A stretch of DNA of 64,000 nt from Rattus norvegicus. Lineage: Eukaryota; Chordata; Mammalia; Rodentia; Muridae. The notes under the pieces were generated by a model, which did no database searches, was not told the origin of the DNA, and worked only from the letters and a program-made list of their open reading frames with translations. The DNA is taken from positions 14,028,001 to 14,092,000 of the forward strand of contig NC_086034.1 of NCBI RefSeq assembly GCF_036323735.1, given 5' to 3'. Shown piece by piece: positions 59,745 through 64,000 of this stretch (position 1 is its first letter; every line of letters starts with the position of its first letter). A program made the position numbers and the translations under genes.

Positions 59745-61580
59745 TTATTTATTCATTTTTATTGGATATATTATATAGACATTTCAAATATTATCCAGTT
59801 CTGCCTCTTTTTTTTCAAATAAGAACCCTATCCATTTTGTCTTCCTTTTGTTCTAGCGAGGTGAGTGCCTGCCCATTCAACCATGCTTTCCCATTTCCCT
59901 ACACTGAGTTTTCCAGTTTTCCCATCTTAGTTAGGGTTTTTATTCCCACACAAACATCATGATCAAGAAGCAAGTTGGGGAGGAAAGGGTTTATTCAGCA
60001 CCAAAGGAAGTCAAGACTCGAACTCAAGCAGGTCAGAAAGCAGAAGCTGATACTGAGGCCCTGGCGGCAGGTTTGTTACTGACTTAGGTCCCCTAACTTA
60101 CTCAGCTTGCTCTCTTAGGGAAGCTAAGACTAACACCCCAGGGATGATACCACTCACACTGAGCTGTGTCCTTCTTTGTTGTTCCTAGTTGTTGAAATGC
60201 CTTACACCTGTGTCTCATGAGGCATTTCCTCAACTGGGTCTCTGTTCTCTGGGATAATGCCAGCTTATCTCAGTTGGACACACACAATTTTTCAATAAAC
60301 CTCCTAATAAATTATTGGTTCCCCCTTCTAAAAGCACTGAAACATCCTCACTTTGGTAGTCCTTCCTCTTAAGGTTCTAGTATTGTATGGACTATATCCT
60401 GGCTACTCCAAGCTTGGTCTGCTATCCATTTCTAAGGGAGTGAAGAGTGTGTTTTTTTGTGGTTGTTATTGAGGTTATTGTTGGTTTGTTTCTATTGGTT
60501 TTTGCTCTTGTTTTGTTTTGTTTCGTTTTCTTTTGTTTTATTTGTGTGTTTTTGCGTGTGTTTGGTTTACCTCCCTGAGGATAATTTCTTGTTCCATCCT
60601 TTTGCACTAGATTGTCATGATTTGCTTTTTGTTAGTAGCATAGTAATTATTCAATTTTGAATATATCCCACGTTTTCTTTATCCCTTCCTCTGTTGATGG
60701 ACACCTGATATCTTTCCAGCTTCTGGGTATTCTAATCAATTCTGCTATGAACATAGTGGATCAAATGTCCATTGCAAAGTTTGGAGCATCATCTCGGTGT
60801 ATTCTAGGATTGGTATAGCTTGGGCCTCAGGTAATTCAATCTCTAATTTTCTGAGGAAACTCCCAAGTGATTTCCAGAGTGGTTGTTCCAGCTTAGAGAG
60901 CCACTTATTTTAGAGGTGTGTCTAGGCTTCTCCACATCCTCACCAGCAACTCTTATAATCTGAGTTTTTGATCTCAGCCATTCTGACTGCCCTCTTACGG
61001 AATCTCCGTGGTCTATTCTTTCTTTTTTCTTGTTTTTTTAATTTAATTTTATTATTATTATTATTATTTTTGGAGATCTGCATTTCCCTGATGCCTAAGG
61101 ATGTTGCACATATCTGTAGGTTCTTCTCAGCCATTAGATGTTCCTCAGATGAGAATTCTTGTTTAGCTCCGCACCCCATTTTAAAGAGAGTTATTTAATT
61201 CTCTGGAGTGTAACTATTTGAGTTCTTTGAATCTTTTGGATATAGGGCATCTATTGTATGTAGGATTGGTAAAGATCTTCTCCCAAACTGTTGGCTGCTG
61301 TTCGGTCTTAATGACAGTGTCCTTTGCTTGCAGAGACTTTGAATTGATATGAGGTCCCGTTGGTCTATTCTTGATCATAGAGCAGAAGCCATTGGTGTTT
61401 TATTCAGTATACTTTCCGTGTGCCCATGTATTCGACCCTCCCCATAGTTTTTCTTCAATTACTTTGATTCAATCTGGTCTTATGTGTATGACCTTGACCT
61501 ACTTAGACTGCCACTTTGAACAAGGCTCTAGGAATGCATCTATTTGCATAATGGACCAGTCAGTAACTGACTTAGTGAGG
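59745..61580 (-). mobile_element. Antisense L1 with URR1-like insertion between copies 3 and 4
   Basis: Same structure as the two preceding junction L1s. The URR1-like part spans about 59935-60300. Confidence 0.75.
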
Positions 61581-61624
61581 AGAAGGTGTGGCCCAGGTTC
61601 CACCTGCCAGCCTAAGGTATAAAA
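61542..61624 (+). promoter_or_regulatory. Promoter of copy 4: octamer and TATA box
   Basis: ATTTGCAT at 61542-61549 and TATAAAA at 61618-61624, 76 bp apart. It remains intact although the gene behind it is broken. Confidence 0.55.
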
Positions 61625-61786
61625 TGGCAAATCAAAGGGAGGAAAGGAGCACTAGGCGGTTGGCCTCTCTCTGAACTTGTGGTCTGCTCAGGACAGCACA
61701 CAGCTCACTAGAGGCAGGGCAGGGACGAGTTGGGTCGAGTGTGCTGATCGAACCAAGAGTGTCCCTTCGTGTCCTTGGCAGTGGAC

Positions 61787-62484
61787 ATGGAACCAGGCTC
61801 TCAGGCAGGCGCCCTGCAGGAGATCCTGGACTGTCTGTGTCGAGAGAACGACCCAGGAAAGATCTACAAAACACTGAAGAAACTGTCTTCTGTGCCTATC
61901 CTGTGCGACAGCCTGGCAGAGATTGGCTTCAGAAAGACCATAAAAACGTTGAAGAATCAGCAGCTCCTGCTCCCCTTTGTTAAGGACCTAGTAGACAAGT
62001 GGTCACCGGGGTTCGTGCTGGGACCTCAACAAGAGCTAGACTCCCTGGACTTTGGATTGCTGAGGAGCCACAGGACAGCGCATCAGAGCACTGGTCTAGA
62101 AGAGACAAACCAGGAGCAAATATTCCAGGTAAACCGAGTTGCTGGGGGACCGGTATTTTTTGGGCTCAGCAAATGCAACCCAGGCTGGATCCATTGCCTG
62201 AGCCCTAGCTGCAAATCCAACAGAGATTTTCACTCACAGACGCCCAGGAGTCCAAGCCTGGATCCAGCAGAAAACAGGAGCTCTGAGCAGCAGCCAGCTG
62301 TCCGGGACCCAGGGCAGGAAGGAATCCAGGGTGCGAGCTTTGAGGAGCCTTTGAGCATGAGGGGCCTTTGAGCATGAGGGAGCCAAGCCCCTCTCCAGAA
62401 AGCCAGGGCCTGTTTCAGAGAAACACAAGTGGCTTGTGATTGGGGGGCAAAGAAACTACACTCATCAGGCCCCCGGGAGTGGGA
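61787..62484 (+). pseudogene. Elongin A-like copy 4, last exon deleted and donor lost
   Basis: Exon 1 (61787-62128) and the middle exon (62240-62317) are open, but the second splice donor reads GA (62318-62319) instead of GT. At 62484/62485, intron 2 jumps to sequence that in unit 1 lies 268 bp beyond the poly(A)-signal region ('ggtaaaaacaaaacaaaata', unit 1 position about 48323). The missing block corresponds to 46966-48322 of unit 1, about 1357 bp, and includes the whole third exon, the elongin A-like tail and the poly(A) signal. With readthrough, the frame stays open only to a stop at about 62371. It retains the TFIIS-N-like domain only. Confidence 0.88.
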
Positions 62485-62529
62485 AGGTAAAAACAAAACA
62501 AAATAAAATGAAACCAGTCTAAATTGTGT

Positions 62530-62583
62530 GATTGTGTCTGTGTGTTAGTGTGTGTTATTCTGTGTGTGTGTGTGTGTGTGTTT
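62530..62583. repeat. (TG)n microsatellite of truncated unit 4
   Basis: Remnant of the unit's TG tract, followed by 'tttccccgcgtgtggctgtg'. Confidence 0.9.
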
Positions 62584-62626
62584 CCCCGCGTGTGGCTGTG
62601 TGTGTCTTGTTCGGTTTGTGTTTGTG

Positions 62627-62998
62627 TGTCCTATGCTATCTCGCCAGCAAGAACATGTGGGGACCCTCGAATCCTTCTGCATCAAAAATGTTTATTGTAG
62701 CTTAAATGAGGGCCCGGGGCGACAGCATGGCGCGGCTTATATACACCCTAGCAGGGCGCTTCCACACCTGTTTGGTAGCTTACCCATGATCTCATAGGCA
62801 CCTTTCTGAGTGGGCAAAGACCAGGCACGAGGGCATTCTTGCACATGCACACACAGTTAACTTCCTGAAAGGAAGTCAGTTGGCCCAACGGCGGCCAGCG
62901 CCATCTTGTTATGGCGAAAGCTATCCCGGCTTTCCACATGGGGCGCAGTGGAAGCCAGCTCCATCTTGTGGTGGCCAATGTTATTGTGGCTCTCCACA
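62627..62998 (-). repeat. LTR of a second class II ERV, antisense (372 bp)
   Basis: In minus orientation it starts TGTGGAGAGCCAC and ends ...ATAGCATAGGACA. The reversed TATA box ('cttatata') is at 62736-62743 and the reversed poly(A) signal ('tttatt') at 62691-62696. The reversed polypurine tract ('ttcccccctta') adjoins at 62999, so this is the 3' LTR. A duplicated 'aagatgg(a/c)gctgg' block occurs in U3 (about 62960 and 62900). The LTR differs from that of the 38.6-kb ERV, although the internal regions are related. Confidence 0.88.
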
Positions 62999-64000
62999 TT
63001 CCCCCCTTATTGTTTTACTAATATGAGGCTGGTCTAGGTCCCTGCAGTTAAGTCCATCTGCTCTGGCTCCTGTCTTAGTTCGTTCCTCTGTGTCACAGCC
63101 TTATCCGTAGAAGGGTAACCCTATCGCCACTGGGCCCCATGTCTTAGATTGGTCTGTGCATGAGGAAAGTTGCCCATCCTTAGATACCGCAGTGCTGTGT
63201 GACAATAACTGTTAATGACCTAGGGCGAACTCAAAAAAGAGGCCAGCCAGAAAATGAGTTAGTGGGGAAATCATGATCACTCTATCGCGTGCAATGAGGA
63301 AACCTCAGCGATGTAGAAGGGCTGATCAAAGAATCTTTGAGTCTCTCTCATCCCAGTGTAATGGATCCACAGATCCATGGGGTACAAGAGCAGAGAACTC
63401 AGATACCGACTAATTCCTGAGCATAGATAACCAAATTTCAGGGGAGGCTCCTTGTTCAATGGCCACAAGTGCTTGAGTGATAACGACCTTGTCACTGTTC
63501 TGTTGAGATCTGAGTTTACAAACCAACCATAGCATGAACACTAATCCACAGCATAGGGCTGCACCAAACAGAGCCACTCCCGATAAGTAGTGGGCACCTC
63601 ATCAGGTTTTCCTCAGCTGCTACCACCAAGGGCCATAGTCAAGCCACTCCTATAATAAAATTTAGAAATCCCAATTGTCTGCAACTACTCCAGAAAGTTT
63701 ACCCACTGTACTGGCCTAACAATATATTGGGGGAGAGTAACTCTAGAAACTGTAGACACAATGGCTGTAGCAGTAATGGCTGCTACAATAGCAGGGAAAG
63801 TAACAAGGTCTTTCCCTTAGGATCAGCCATTCTTTTCTGGAACAACCAGCAGGCAATGGAACCATGTCTGAGATCTGAATAACCAAGGCAGAGTTCCCCA
63901 GTCCACAGCAGCTTCACACAGGTGGCATTCCTGTGAAGCTATAGACTGCAAAATGACAACACCAGTTAAGGCTGCAAGAGTCACCTGGGGAATGAGGGGG
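62999..64000 (-). mobile_element. Second ERVK-like provirus, 3' part, antisense, runs off the window
   Basis: The post-env region contains 'cctatcgccactgggccc', the reverse complement of 'gggacccagtggcgataggg' in the first ERV (about 41183-41202), and 'gggcgaactc' matching its 'gagttcgccct'. So both proviruses belong to the same broad group with different LTRs. The 5' part lies beyond 64000, so completeness and target duplication cannot be judged. Confidence 0.88.
63410..64000 (-). pseudogene. ERV envelope transmembrane region, broken
   Basis: Minus-strand sequence from about 63600 to a TAG at 63410-63412 encodes a hydrophobic membrane anchor and a short cytoplasmic tail homologous to that of the ERV at 40.6-41.1 kb. 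Further upstream (63700-63850) lies an A/V/T-rich hydrophobic stretch resembling a fusion-peptide region. Stops and frame changes separate these parts, so no functional envelope is encoded in the visible segment. Confidence 0.65.

Larger units (their letters stand above)
44861..62626 (+). repeat. Tandem array of four ~5.17-kb units carrying elongin A-like genes
   Basis: Using the landmark 'aggttc(t)a(g)t.tt' near 44861, 50021, 55211 and 60372, unit lengths are 5160, 5190 and 5161 bp, with the last unit cut at 62626. Order in a unit: antisense L1 3'UTR/ORF2 fragment, octamer and TATA promoter, three-exon gene, (TG)n tract, unique 3' flank, antisense L1 3'UTR with a URR1-like insertion. Units look about 97-99% alike by eye. 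The left border falls inside the L1 3'UTR-like sequence next to the L1 5'UTR at 43711-44860. Confidence 0.95.

Overview
The window is mammalian nuclear DNA from a murine rodent, most likely rat. Evidence: B1/B2-type SINEs, many rodent L1 pieces, L1 3' ends of the rat type (about 12058-12135 and 38033-38110), and an L1 5'UTR built of roughly 590-bp tandem monomers (43917-44860), an arrangement known for rat L1. There are no bacterial-type genes, operons or CRISPR arrays.

Layout. 1-30.8 kb is gene-poor, AT-rich intergenic DNA with L1 fragments, diverged SINEs, URR1-like DNA-transposon relics, microsatellites, one LTR-like block and one isolated candidate exon (14682-14777). 30.8-44.86 kb is a nest of L1 elements in both orientations. 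The last of these (about 38.1-44.86 kb, antisense) was split by a class II endogenous retrovirus (38584-41678) flanked by a 6-bp target duplication. 44.86-62.63 kb is a tandem array of four units of about 5.16-5.19 kb. Each unit holds an antisense L1 fragment, a TATA promoter, a small multi-exon gene, a (TG)n tract and, from unit 1's right end on, a URR1-like insertion. 62.63-64.0 kb is the end of a second, related ERV in reverse orientation that cuts off unit 4.

The genes of interest are the array genes. The spliced frame (exons of 342, 78 and 795 nt, all joined in phase 0) gives a 404-residue protein. It starts with an elongin A-like TFIIS N-terminal domain and ends with an elongin A-like C-terminal tail. 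I see no elongin BC-box or central elongin A region. Copies 1 and 2 look intact. Copy 3 has a stop codon in the small middle exon. Copy 4 has lost the second splice donor, and a 1.36-kb deletion removed its last exon. All four promoters share a TATA box and, exactly 76 bp upstream, a perfect octamer ATTTGCAT that lies in L1-derived sequence. The array therefore looks like a young, rodent-lineage family of truncated elongin A paralogues that has amplified, decayed and been homogenised by gene conversion, superficially parallel to the human ELOA3 tandem cluster.

Limits: repeat-family names come from memory of consensus sequences and boundaries are approximate. Exon structure is read from splice signals and frame, without transcript data.
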